A stretch of DNA of 64,000 nt from Phycisphaerales bacterium (GTDB lineage: Bacteria; Planctomycetota; Phycisphaerae; Phycisphaerales; UBA1924), in assembly GCA_029260495.1 (NCBI GenBank), contig JAJDDD010000013.1:1-64000 (forward strand). The letters are read 5' to 3'. Shown here piece after piece: positions 17,821 through 26,711 of this stretch. A model generated the notes under the pieces. That model made no database searches. It was not told the DNA's origin and was given only the letters and a program-made list of their open reading frames with translations. A program made the translations under genes and the position numbers. The first letter of the stretch is position 1, and each line of letters opens with the position of its first letter.

Positions 17821-19095
17821 ATGGATGATGGGTGGGACATCGCAGTGGTCGGCGCCGGCGCCGCGGGATTGATGGCGGCAATCTGGGCGGGAAGGGAGTC
17901 GCCGGGCGCGCGCATACTCGCGCTCGACGGGGCGAAGACTCTCGGGGCGAAGATCCTCGTCGCCGGAGGCGGGCGTTGCAATGTGACGCATCATGAAGTC
18001 GACGAGCACAGCTTTGCGGGCTCATCTCAAAATGCAATTCGAAAGGTGCTGTTGCGGTTTGATGTGCCGCAAACGGTGCTTTTTTTCCGCGAGCTTGGCG
18101 TCACGCTGAAGCGTGAGGAGACGGGCAAGCTTTTTCCAATAACGGATCGCGCGCGCACAGTGCTGGACGCGCTGCTGAGTGCGGCGCGGGACGCGGGAGT
18201 CACGATTGAGCATCTTCAGAGGGTCCAGCGTGTGCGCGCGGATGAAGCAAGTGAGTTCGCTGTAGAGATAGGATCGGTGCGCACAATAGATCGCATTGTG
18301 CGCGCCAGGCGAGTTATTCTGGCGACGGGAGGAAAAAGCCTGCCCAAGTCCGGATCCGATGGCCACGGCCACGCGATGGCGCGATGGCTTGGACATACCG
18401 TGACGGACCGCATTTTTCCAGCCCTGGTTCCGCTGACGCTGCCGGACAAGCATTTTCTATGCGCACTGGGCGGCGTGTCGGCGCCGGTGCGGCTGAGTGT
18501 GCATAACGGAGCGAACAAGCGCCTGACGAGTGTGGAGGGTTCGATGTTGTGCGCGCATTTTGGCGTGACGGGCCCGGCGGCGCTCGATGTCAGTCGGCAC
18601 TTCACGGATGCGAAGCTGGATGATGCGCGCATCACACTGCGTGTGAACTGGATTCCTGGGCAGGCAGAGGAGCAGGTGCGCACAGCGATAGACACTCTGG
18701 GCTGGCAGAGCGTGTTAGCGTGGGTTCGACGGGAGCTGCCGGAACGATTGGCGCGGGCGATTCTTGAAGAGGCTGGGCTTGAGACAAACACAACAGGAGC
18801 GCAGCTTTCGCGCGCGCAGCGACAACAGCTTGTTACAGCGCTCACTGATATGGTGCTTCCCGTGACGGGGGATCGGGGATTCAAGATTGCAGAGGTGACA
18901 GCAGGGGGGGTTCCGCTTTCGGAAATTGCACTCAAGACGATGGAATCACGAAAGGCAGCGGGGCTTCACCTGTGTGGCGAAGTGTGCGATGTGGATGGTA
19001 GGATCGGTGGGTTCAACTTTCAGTGGGCATGGGCGAGCGGGTACGTCGCCGGCGTGGGGGCGGCGCGCGGCTTGAGCGCCGATGAGGAACGCTGA
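17821..19095 (+). CDS. NAD(P)/FAD-dependent oxidoreductase of the HI0933/YhiN family
   Basis: A flavoprotein of about 424 residues from the ATG at 17821, which puts the FAD-binding Rossmann motif (DIAVVGAGAAGLMAA) at the usual distance from the start. An alternative ATG lies at 17785. Other family landmarks are GGGRCNVTH after the first domain, ATGGKSLPKSGSDGHGHAMA, the central HFGVTGPAALDVS segment, and the C-terminal FAD-contact region FNFQWAWASGYVAG. The family includes proteins annotated as aminoacetone oxidases, but the physiological reaction is not settled. The gene ends 21 bases before the convergent glmS. Confidence 0.8.
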   Translation: MDDGWDIAVVGAGAAGLMAAIWAGRESPGARILALDGAKTLGAKILVAGGGRCNVTHHEVDEHSFAGSSQNAIRKVLLRFDVPQTVLFFRELGVTLKREETGKLFPITDRARTVLDALLSAARDAGVTIEHLQRVQRVRADEASEFAVEIGSVRTIDRIVRARRVILATGGKSLPKSGSDGHGHAMARWLGHTVTDRIFPALVPLTLPDKHFLCALGGVSAPVRLSVHNGANKRLTSVEGSMLCAHFGVTGPAALDVSRHFTDAKLDDARITLRVNWIPGQAEEQVRTAIDTLGWQSVLAWVRRELPERLARAILEEAGLETNTTGAQLSRAQRQQLVTALTDMVLPVTGDRGFKIAEVTAGGVPLSEIALKTMESRKAAGLHLCGEVCDVDGRIGGFNFQWAWASGYVAGVGAARGLSADEER

Positions 19096-19116
19096 CGCGT
19101 GTAGAGCGTTCAATCG

Positions 19117-20943
19117 CTATTCAACTGTGACACTTTTTGCAAGATTTCGTGGTTTGTCGACATCGTGCCCGCGAAGAACGGCGGCGTGGTAGGCGAGCAG
19201 TTGAAGTGGAACAACAGTGACAAGCGGACTGAGTGGGTCCGGCACATCGGGCACATAGAAGACATCTTCCGCGTAGTTTTTAATATCCTTATCGCCTTCG
19301 GTCGCGACAGCGATGACGCGTCCGCCGCGACTGCGCACCTGCTCGATGTTGCTGACGACTTTGTCGTATTGAGCGCCCCGATTGGCGATAAAGACGACCG
19401 GCATGCCATCGTTGATCAGCGCGATGGGCCCATGCTTGATCTCGGCTGCGGGCATGCCCTCAGCGTGGATATAGCTTATTTCCTTGAGCTTGAGCGCTCC
19501 CTCCATCGCGGTCGGGTAGTTGTAACCGCGTCCGAGAAAGAGCCAGTTCTCCCGGTCGATGTAGCGCTCTGTCACCTGGCGGATGCGATCGCTGTCAGCG
19601 AGCACCTGTTCGATCATCTTCGGAATGCACTCGAGGGCGCCGAGCAACTCGCGCGATTGCTCTGTGGACATGAAGCGCCTGCGTGCGATGAATAGGCTGA
19701 GCATCGCGAGCACCGCAACCTGACCAGTGAAGGCTTTGGTGGAAGCGACGCCAATCTCTGGACCGACGCGCAGGTAGACTCCGGCGTCTGTCTCGCGCGC
19801 GATGGATGAGCCAACAACGTTGACGACACCCAGTGTTAACGCGCCGCGCTCCTGCGCTTCATTCAGGGCGGCGAGTGTATCTGCGGTTTCGCCGGACTGG
19901 CTGACCGCGACGGCGACCGTCCCCTCTTCAATGATCGGATTTCGATAGCGAAACTCGCTGGCGTATTCGACCTCTGTGGGAACCTTGGCAAAGTCCTCCA
20001 GAAGGTATTCGCCGATCATGGCTGCGTGCAAGGCGGTTCCCTGGCCGAGCAGGATGATGCGTTTGGCTTTGACAAGATCGCGTGCGTATTGTCCGACGCC
20101 GCCGAGCACCACCCGGCCTTCGCGCAAATTAATCCTGCCGCGCATGGTGTTGCGCAGTGAGTTGGGCTGCTCAAAAATCTCCTTGTGCATGTAGTGCTGA
20201 TGCTCGCCAAGCTCAATTTGCTCAAGCTCCAGCTCAAGCTCCTGGACTCGCGGCGTGACATGCTCGTTGTCAATGGTGGATGTGCGAAAGCTCGTGGGCG
20301 TGAGCTTGCAAACCTGATAATCCTCAAGTGTAACAGCCTGGCTTGTGTGGGCGACAATGGCTGACGCATCGGATGCGACGACGTACTCATTGGCGCCGAC
20401 GCCAACGATCAGCGGCGAACCCTTGCGGGCTGCGACGAGCGTGTTGGGCTCTTTTTCACAGATGACTGCGATGGCATAAGCGCCGGTGACTTCACGCAGA
20501 GCGCCCTGTACAGCGGCTTCGAGATCGCCGTCGTAGAGCTCACTGATGAGCATGGTGAGCACTTCAGTGTCAGTTTCGCTGGCGAAAACATGGCCGCGTT
20601 CTTCGAGGTACTTGCGCAGCGATGTGTAGTTTTCGATGATGCCGTTATGAATGAGCGCGATGCCGTGGCGATCGTCGCGGTGTGGGTGGGCGTTGATTTC
20701 CGCGGGCTCGCCGTGTGTCGCCCAGCGTGTGTGGGCGATGCCGATCGTTCCTTCGAGCGAGCCAATTTCCTTGATGCGATCTTCAAGCACGCTGACGCGA
20801 CCAACGGTGCGCACGATCTGAAGTTGCCCGTTGATGATCGCGACCCCAGCGGAGTCATATCCGCGGTACTCGAGGCGTTTGAGGCCTTCAAGGAGGATCG
20901 GGGACGCCTGCTTGGCGCCAACATAGGCAATGATTCCGCACAT
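19117..20943 (-). CDS. glmS: Glutamine--fructose-6-phosphate aminotransferase (isomerizing)
   Basis: Makes glucosamine-6-phosphate from fructose-6-phosphate and glutamine, the first step toward UDP-GlcNAc for peptidoglycan-type polymers, lipopolysaccharide and exopolysaccharide. 608 residues. The start at 20943 is chosen because Met is then followed by the catalytic Cys (MCGIIAYVGA). The glutaminase domain shows LEYRGYDSAGVA and THNGIIENY-type motifs. The two SIS domains contain VSQSGETADTLAAL and GRGYNYPTAMEGALKLKEIS. The C-terminus ends in DKPRNLAKSVTVE as in the family. I saw no sign of the glmS ribozyme known from Firmicutes in the upstream 250 bases. The gene is divergent from rarA. Confidence 0.95.
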   Translation of the reverse strand: MCGIIAYVGAKQASPILLEGLKRLEYRGYDSAGVAIINGQLQIVRTVGRVSVLEDRIKEIGSLEGTIGIAHTRWATHGEPAEINAHPHRDDRHGIALIHNGIIENYTSLRKYLEERGHVFASETDTEVLTMLISELYDGDLEAAVQGALREVTGAYAIAVICEKEPNTLVAARKGSPLIVGVGANEYVVASDASAIVAHTSQAVTLEDYQVCKLTPTSFRTSTIDNEHVTPRVQELELELEQIELGEHQHYMHKEIFEQPNSLRNTMRGRINLREGRVVLGGVGQYARDLVKAKRIILLGQGTALHAAMIGEYLLEDFAKVPTEVEYASEFRYRNPIIEEGTVAVAVSQSGETADTLAALNEAQERGALTLGVVNVVGSSIARETDAGVYLRVGPEIGVASTKAFTGQVAVLAMLSLFIARRRFMSTEQSRELLGALECIPKMIEQVLADSDRIRQVTERYIDRENWLFLGRGYNYPTAMEGALKLKEISYIHAEGMPAAEIKHGPIALINDGMPVVFIANRGAQYDKVVSNIEQVRSRGGRVIAVATEGDKDIKNYAEDVFYVPDVPDPLSPLVTVVPLQLLAYHAAVLRGHDVDKPRNLAKSVTVE

Positions 20944-21198
20944 CGATCGTGTCCTTCCATGATGGCGCATTCGAGGGCGCTGCAGACCAGACTACTACGC
21001 TCGCGTGTAAGAAAAGGATCGGCCATTCTCGAATGAGCGTTATTGAAAAGATATTCTGAACACAATCCGAACAAATGCCGTATATACTACGCTGGAGAGC
21101 GGTCGTGTTCTCGGACGGAGTGACGGATGGAAGCGATACAGATTGGCGGGTGGTGGCGCGTGCGTTGACTGTTTGCCACACCATTGAGGATTTGTGCA

Positions 21199-22545
21199 AT
21201 GTCCGATCTTTTTGCGGAGAAGCGTCGTCAGGCCCGCGCGGCTGCCGAGCCGTTGGCGGTGAGGATGCGGCCGCGCAGGCTTGATGAGGTGGCGGGACAG
21301 GAGCACATTTTGGGGGACGGGTGTTTGCTTCCTCGGATGTTGCGGGCGGATGCTCTCTCTTCGATTATTTTGCACGGACCGCCTGGGACGGGGAAGACGA
21401 CACTGGCGGAGGTGATCGCGGCGCACACGAAGAGTGTGTTTGTGCGCGAGAACGCTGCCTCAGTGGGGGTGAAGCGGATTCGCGAGATCATCGAAGAGGC
21501 GACGGGGCGCCTGGAGACTTCCGGCGGGCGGACGATCGTCTTTCTGGATGAGATTCATCGCTTTACGCGGGCGCAGCAGGATGTGCTGCTGGAGGACGTG
21601 GAACGCGGAGTCATCATACTCATTGGAGCGACGACGGAGAATCCGTTGTTCACGGTGAACTCAGCTCTTGTGAGCCGAAGCGCGCTGTTTCGGCTGGAGC
21701 CTTTGAGTGAAGAATCAATTGTTGGGCTGCTTCGACGGGCGATTGAAGATGAAGAGCGCGGGTATGGGGGGATAGAGGTGCGCGCGGCTGACGATGCTCT
21801 TGCGCACTGGGCGCGGTCATCTGATGGCGACGCCCGGCGGGCTTTGAACGCTCTTGAGATCGCCGTGCGCTCATCGGAGGCGCGCGAGGGAGAGCCAGTC
21901 GTCATTGATCTGACGACGGCGCAGGAATCAATCCAGCTCAAGGCGCTGGTATACGATGGCGCTGGGGATGAGCATTACGACATCATTAGCGCGATGATCA
22001 AGTCGGTGCGAGGGTCGGACCCGGATGCAGCGGTGTACTGGATCGCTCGGATGCTGGAGGCTGGGGAGGATCCGCGGTTCATTGCACGGCGGTTGGCGAT
22101 TCTCGCTTCGGAAGACATTGGCAACGCGGATCCGCGTGCGTTGAGCATTGGAGATGCGTGTTTTTCGCTCGTTGAAAAGCTCGGAATGCCCGAGGCGCGG
22201 ATTCCATTGGCGCAGACTGCGATTTATCTGGCTCTGGCGCCGAAGAGCAACGCGAGCTACCGCGCGATTGACGCTGCGCTTTCGGATGTGCGCGAGGGAA
22301 GAACGGTCGGTGTTCCGACGCATCTGCGCGATGCGCATAAGGTGGAAAGTGTGGGATCAGTCAAGGATGGCGTGGGGTATGAGTATGCGCACAACAGTGA
22401 GACGATCACAAGCATCGGACCGGTGGCGCAGCAGGACTATCTTGGCGTTAATAAGCGGTACTACGAGCCAACGGAGCATGGGGCGGAGCGGATTCTGAAG
22501 GATCGGCTGGCGGAGGTGCGCAAGGCGCTGGGGCGTGAGGAATAG
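21199..22545 (+). CDS. rarA: Replication-associated recombination protein A (AAA+ ATPase)
   Basis: A 448-residue homologue of RarA/MgsA and of eukaryotic WRNIP1, which acts at stalled replication forks. The start at 21199 gives MSDLFAEKRRQA. Visible parts are RMRPRRLDEVAGQEHIL, Walker A GPPGTGKTT, Walker B FLDEIHRF, sensor 1 IGATTENP, and the arginine-finger region SALVSRSALFRLEPLS. The C-terminal part forms the tetramerisation domain, including IARMLEAGEDPRFIARRL and HLRDAH near the end. Length and motif spacing are normal. Confidence 0.93.
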   Translation: MSDLFAEKRRQARAAAEPLAVRMRPRRLDEVAGQEHILGDGCLLPRMLRADALSSIILHGPPGTGKTTLAEVIAAHTKSVFVRENAASVGVKRIREIIEEATGRLETSGGRTIVFLDEIHRFTRAQQDVLLEDVERGVIILIGATTENPLFTVNSALVSRSALFRLEPLSEESIVGLLRRAIEDEERGYGGIEVRAADDALAHWARSSDGDARRALNALEIAVRSSEAREGEPVVIDLTTAQESIQLKALVYDGAGDEHYDIISAMIKSVRGSDPDAAVYWIARMLEAGEDPRFIARRLAILASEDIGNADPRALSIGDACFSLVEKLGMPEARIPLAQTAIYLALAPKSNASYRAIDAALSDVREGRTVGVPTHLRDAHKVESVGSVKDGVGYEYAHNSETITSIGPVAQQDYLGVNKRYYEPTEHGAERILKDRLAEVRKALGREE

Positions 22546-22568
22546 GGGAACGGCTTGGGTTGGCAGGT

Positions 22569-24020
22569 TTACACCGTGTGATGCGCGGGGTCTTCGGCGG
22601 ATTCACGCGGGCGGGGGGGTTGCTCTGCGGCGCGTTGTTTTTCGGGGCGGTGCTTGCCGTTGGTTGTTTTGCGTGAAACACTGAGTCTTTTGGCGAGCTT
22701 GCCGCCGGCGGCTGCTGCTTGTTCCTCGATAATTTTTCGTCGGGCGATTTTGACAGCCGTCACGCCGATATAGCTGGCGAGCACGAGAGCGATCGCGTAG
22801 GCGACGCGAGCGCGACCGAGTGAGAGCAGGACGCCGAGCCCAACGAAAGCGAACGTCATGCCGTAGAGGGAAAAGACGGCGCCTTTGACTCCGAGTGAGC
22901 GCTTAAGCATGTGATGCAGATGCTGATCGTCAGCGTCACCGATGCTCTTGCGCTGCATTTTTCTGCGGACGATCGCGAGTGTCGTGTCAATGATGGGAAC
23001 GGAGTAGATCAACAAGCCGGCGATCACAAACTGTGTTTTTCCGGTGTCGCCGAGCATGAGGATGATGACGATGGCCATGTATCCGAGCAGCATGGAGCCG
23101 CAATCGCCGAGAAAAATGGAGGCGGGATTGAAGTTGTGCGGCAGAAAGCCGAGGCAGGCGCCAAGAAGAGCGAGGCAGAGGACGATGCGGGCGGAGTCGA
23201 GCGGACCATCGAAGCTGGAAGCCATCCCCAGCGCCAGGAGGAGTAGGCCTCCGGCGACAATCGCGGTGACGCCGGAGCACAGGCCATCCAGCCCGTCGAT
23301 GAGATTGCTGGCGTTGCACGAACCGAGAATAAAGACCGCGATGATGGCGGTGCCGACCCAATAAATGATGTTAATAGGGATGACGATTGTTGGGTCGGCG
23401 ACGCCGATGGTGTCGAGGAGCCAGATGGGCGGGTTGATATCAATGGTGTAAAAAAGGCTTTCGTTGCCGATCAGTCTTCCGAGCGGTCGCAGGACGCCCG
23501 ATGCGACTTTAACACCAACATCGCTGATTGCGAGCGCGGCGGCGGCGATGAGTTGCATCGAGATCTTGATGCGAGGTGAAACCCCAACGACATCATCAAG
23601 AAGACCGGCGAGCATGATGAGCATCATGCCAAGCAGAACGGAGAAGGGAACGGGACTCTGTTGAACTTCATGTGCGCCAGTGAGTGGAAACGTCGTATAG
23701 GCTGCGTAGCTGTAGCCGACGCCTGCCAGAAGCCCGAGGAACACCGCGACGCCGCCAAGGTAAGCGACGGGGATGCGATGGACCTTTCGCGGATCAGAAG
23801 GCTGATCGATGATCCCGTTGGCTAGCGCTAAACGGCGCATGAAAGGCGTGGCGATCATCGTGACGAGGAATGCAGCGACAAAGACACCCATGTAGCCATG
23901 AAAGAGCTCAAGGCGCGAGAAAATAGTCAGCGTCCCGGGGGCGGAATCGATGATATCGGGCAGGGATCCAGGCGCGATGGGCGCTTCACCGACCAGGGGA
24001 TTGAGCGGCGTGGTCACCAC
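22569..24020 (-). CDS. WecA/TagO-like undecaprenyl-phosphate sugar-1-phosphate transferase
   Basis: A polytopic membrane enzyme of the MraY/WecA superfamily, 483 residues with about ten or eleven helices. Catalytic signatures are present: LAGLLDDVVGVSP (Asp-Asp), NASNLIDGLDGL, FLGDCGSM, and the HLHHMLKR histidine motif. These enzymes transfer a sugar-1-phosphate, usually GlcNAc-1-P, to undecaprenyl phosphate and so begin a cell-surface polysaccharide. The hydrophilic tail of about 60 residues is longer than usual and rich in Arg, Lys and Pro. It is the last gene of the minus-strand exopolysaccharide locus. Confidence 0.88.
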   Translation of the reverse strand: MVTTPLNPLVGEAPIAPGSLPDIIDSAPGTLTIFSRLELFHGYMGVFVAAFLVTMIATPFMRRLALANGIIDQPSDPRKVHRIPVAYLGGVAVFLGLLAGVGYSYAAYTTFPLTGAHEVQQSPVPFSVLLGMMLIMLAGLLDDVVGVSPRIKISMQLIAAAALAISDVGVKVASGVLRPLGRLIGNESLFYTIDINPPIWLLDTIGVADPTIVIPINIIYWVGTAIIAVFILGSCNASNLIDGLDGLCSGVTAIVAGGLLLLALGMASSFDGPLDSARIVLCLALLGACLGFLPHNFNPASIFLGDCGSMLLGYMAIVIILMLGDTGKTQFVIAGLLIYSVPIIDTTLAIVRRKMQRKSIGDADDQHLHHMLKRSLGVKGAVFSLYGMTFAFVGLGVLLSLGRARVAYAIALVLASYIGVTAVKIARRKIIEEQAAAAGGKLAKRLSVSRKTTNGKHRPEKQRAAEQPPRPRESAEDPAHHTV

Positions 24021-24227
24021 GAGCGGCTCTCCAGGGCGAGGGCGAAAGCAACGCGCAAGTAAGGCGACGTTATTCCCTGACGTCGCATGATCTTCTTAAA
24101 AGACAGGCTGATCACATTGCTCTCTTTCTTCCGGCACTTTCTTTGGCAAGGCGCGCCCCGTTCGGAACGCAAGTCAGCGGGGGATGGAGCCTTTTTCTTC
24201 GCAAAATATTGAGGCTGACGATCGTGG

Positions 24228-26609
24228 TCAGTCGTTTGATTTTTCGTAATCCTGATCTTCGACATCGTCCGCATCAGTGGAAAGAGCGCTGATGTCGCCA
24301 TTGCGTTGTGGCGCAGCGTCGGCGTCTTCCGAATCCTCAAAGAGATCGCCGCGACGGCCCTTGCGTTTCTTGCGGCGAGGCTCTCGCTCTTCAGAAAAGA
24401 CGCCGTTGTTGTTGAGATAGTCATGGGTCGCGCGGAAGTTGCGCCGGAAGTAGCCGCCGGCAGCGCCGCGGACACCGTTGATGATTACGCCGAGGAACTC
24501 AGTGTTGGTTTCGTCAATCTGGTTGCGCATACGGGCGACGAGGCCGCGCTTCTCAGCCATGGCGCGAACAACGAGGACTGTAGCGTCGCAATGTCCTGCG
24601 AGCATAATCGCATCGCTGGACACAACGGCGGGGGCGACATCGAGCAGGACGATGTCGTATTTTTCGCGTGCCTCGTTAAGGAGGTTGGCCATTGCGGAAG
24701 TGGTGAGGCGCTCGTACGTTCTGCTGTCAGTGGCGCCGGCGGGAAGAACATCAACGCCCATCGAAGACGTTGCGATCGCGTCGTCCAGCGTCATGGATCC
24801 AGAGATCGCTTCGCTTAGGCCGGGTGTTTCGGGAACTTCAAGCACGTCATGAAGACGCGGCCGGCGGAGATTGGCGTCAATCAGTAGAACTTTGCGATCA
24901 CAGGCGGCGCAGCTAAGCGCGAAGTTGATGATGGTGCTCGTGGCGCCAGATTCGGGCATTCCGCCGATTATCAGAAGAATTTTATGTCCGCCGCGCCCGA
25001 GCTTTCGGAATATCTCGCTGCGCATCTGCCTGACGCATTCAGCGATGACGCCAGTGGGTCGATCGCGGACGGCGGTTTCGATTGCCTCGGGGCGAGAGGG
25101 GTCTTCTGAGACATTGGGGATAAGCCCGAGCACACGGGTGCGTGGGATCATGGTGATATCTGAGGGGCCGCGCACGCGCTGCTCCAGCGCCTCGCGCAGG
25201 ACTATCACCGAGACAACAGAGAAGACTGTGAGCAGGAAAACAATCGGAATTAGCACATGTGGTTGAGGAAAGGCGGGCTCGCTTGGAATTTCACCGTCAG
25301 CGAGAATGCGAACGCGACTTGCGGTGCTGAGCTCATTTCTCGCCTGAACTTCCGCGATTCGGTTGCTCAGTTCCTGAGCTTCGTCGGCCAGACGTTTGGC
25401 GTCTTCTTCAAGTGTGAGGTGCTGTTGACGCATACGATTGATATTGGTGAGGCTGTCGCGAGCTTCTTCCAGACTTTGTGTTGTTTCACGTTCGACGGCG
25501 TCGAGCTGTCGAATCTGACTGCGAAGAAGCTCCATCGACTGGTCAAATTTCTCGTTTTGGAGCCTTTCTTGCTGCGCGTCGAGTTGCTGCTTTGTGACAC
25601 GGAGGTTCCGTTCGATTTGCTTAACCGAGCGATGATTCACCCCGAGGCTCTCAAGCGCGGAGCGTTTCGCGAGCTCCAGGCTGTTGAGTTGATTCTTCAG
25701 ATCAAGAACTGTTGAATCCTGCTCAACAGCGAGCTTGATGTCTTCGGGGACGATTGGGCCGCCATCTGCAGCTTTGAACTCTTTGTATTCCTCAAATCGC
25801 TCTCGAAGAAGTTGAAGGTTGTATTGGGTGGAAACCAGCGAGGGAAGTAGTTGATCAATTTCGTTAACAGATACAGAGTAGCGCTCGTCGAGCGACTCGA
25901 TCCCAGCCTCACCGAAGAGTCGCTCCATGCGCTCTTCCATCCGGCGTCGCCCCTCCATCGCCGTGTTCAGTCGGCGATTCAAGCGTTCGAGAACTTCCTG
26001 CGAGTCGATTTGATTGGAGTCGCGCAGATGTTCGAGGAAGACGAGCTTGATTGCATTAACGAGCGTAGCGGCGTCATTCTTATCTGTCGTGCGGACGCGC
26101 AACTGAACAATGTTGGTGTCGGGAAGGTTGGCCGCATTGGCGATCTCAGAAAGCTCGATTGAGGCCTCGATGACGTCCGGACGCCCGCCAACCATGAACT
26201 GCTTGAGCCATTTGGTGTCCTGACGGACGGGGCGCGAGGCGACGGCCTGCCTTAGGATGGCGTCTGAGGTCATAACCTCAATTTGCGTTCCCATAAAGCG
26301 TTCAATTTCCTCGTCGCCGCCCTTGCCGACACTGGTCTGAGCATTGTCCACCTCATCGATAGCGCTCAGGAATTCAAACCAGACTTTGCCATCGTAGAGC
26401 GGGTAGAGCTTGAGTAAGGCAAAATAGAGCACAACACCAAGAACGAGGCCGACAACGCCGGATCCGATGAACCAGGGCCAGTATTGACAAAAGATCTTGC
26501 GCGGATCAATGGTGACTGCAGTGGGCGCCTGCTGCGTTGGCCTCGCGGGCGCAGGGCGCGATCGCCCTCCGGCGGGCTTCTGCGTCGTTGTGGGGGTCGT
26601 GGGCGTCAT
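24228..26609 (-). CDS. Wzc-like chain-length determinant protein with degenerate kinase domain
   Basis: 793 residues from the ATG at 26609 (AAGGA upstream). A Pro/Thr-rich cytoplasmic start precedes a membrane helix (about 45-68), a long periplasmic coiled-coil region (about 75-450), a second helix around 460-480, and a C-terminal BY-kinase-like domain. The kinase fold is recognisable: GGMPESGATSTIINFALS, VLLIDANLRRPRLHD, YDIVLLDVAPAVVSSDA. However, the Walker A Lys is replaced (GATST instead of GKST) and Walker A' reads DAN instead of DAD. No Tyr-rich C-terminal cluster is seen; the tail is basic and acidic. It probably regulates polymer length and export, perhaps without kinase activity. 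Confidence 0.85.
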   Translation of the reverse strand: MTPTTPTTTQKPAGGRSRPAPARPTQQAPTAVTIDPRKIFCQYWPWFIGSGVVGLVLGVVLYFALLKLYPLYDGKVWFEFLSAIDEVDNAQTSVGKGGDEEIERFMGTQIEVMTSDAILRQAVASRPVRQDTKWLKQFMVGGRPDVIEASIELSEIANAANLPDTNIVQLRVRTTDKNDAATLVNAIKLVFLEHLRDSNQIDSQEVLERLNRRLNTAMEGRRRMEERMERLFGEAGIESLDERYSVSVNEIDQLLPSLVSTQYNLQLLRERFEEYKEFKAADGGPIVPEDIKLAVEQDSTVLDLKNQLNSLELAKRSALESLGVNHRSVKQIERNLRVTKQQLDAQQERLQNEKFDQSMELLRSQIRQLDAVERETTQSLEEARDSLTNINRMRQQHLTLEEDAKRLADEAQELSNRIAEVQARNELSTASRVRILADGEIPSEPAFPQPHVLIPIVFLLTVFSVVSVIVLREALEQRVRGPSDITMIPRTRVLGLIPNVSEDPSRPEAIETAVRDRPTGVIAECVRQMRSEIFRKLGRGGHKILLIIGGMPESGATSTIINFALSCAACDRKVLLIDANLRRPRLHDVLEVPETPGLSEAISGSMTLDDAIATSSMGVDVLPAGATDSRTYERLTTSAMANLLNEAREKYDIVLLDVAPAVVSSDAIMLAGHCDATVLVVRAMAEKRGLVARMRNQIDETNTEFLGVIINGVRGAAGGYFRRNFRATHDYLNNNGVFSEEREPRRKKRKGRRGDLFEDSEDADAAPQRNGDISALSTDADDVEDQDYEKSND

Positions 26610-26711
26610 CCAAACAGTCCTTACTGACTCATGCTCCGGCCGGCGCTTTGTTAGAGCGCCGTCTGCAACTGACTTATCGGCCCTCGGCGCGCACGCCAAG
26701 CGCCTGGTGAT

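Noticed and set aside
20944-21198. Possible glmS ribozyme upstream of glmS
   Set aside because: No conserved ribozyme core was recognisable, and the class is known mainly from Firmicutes.
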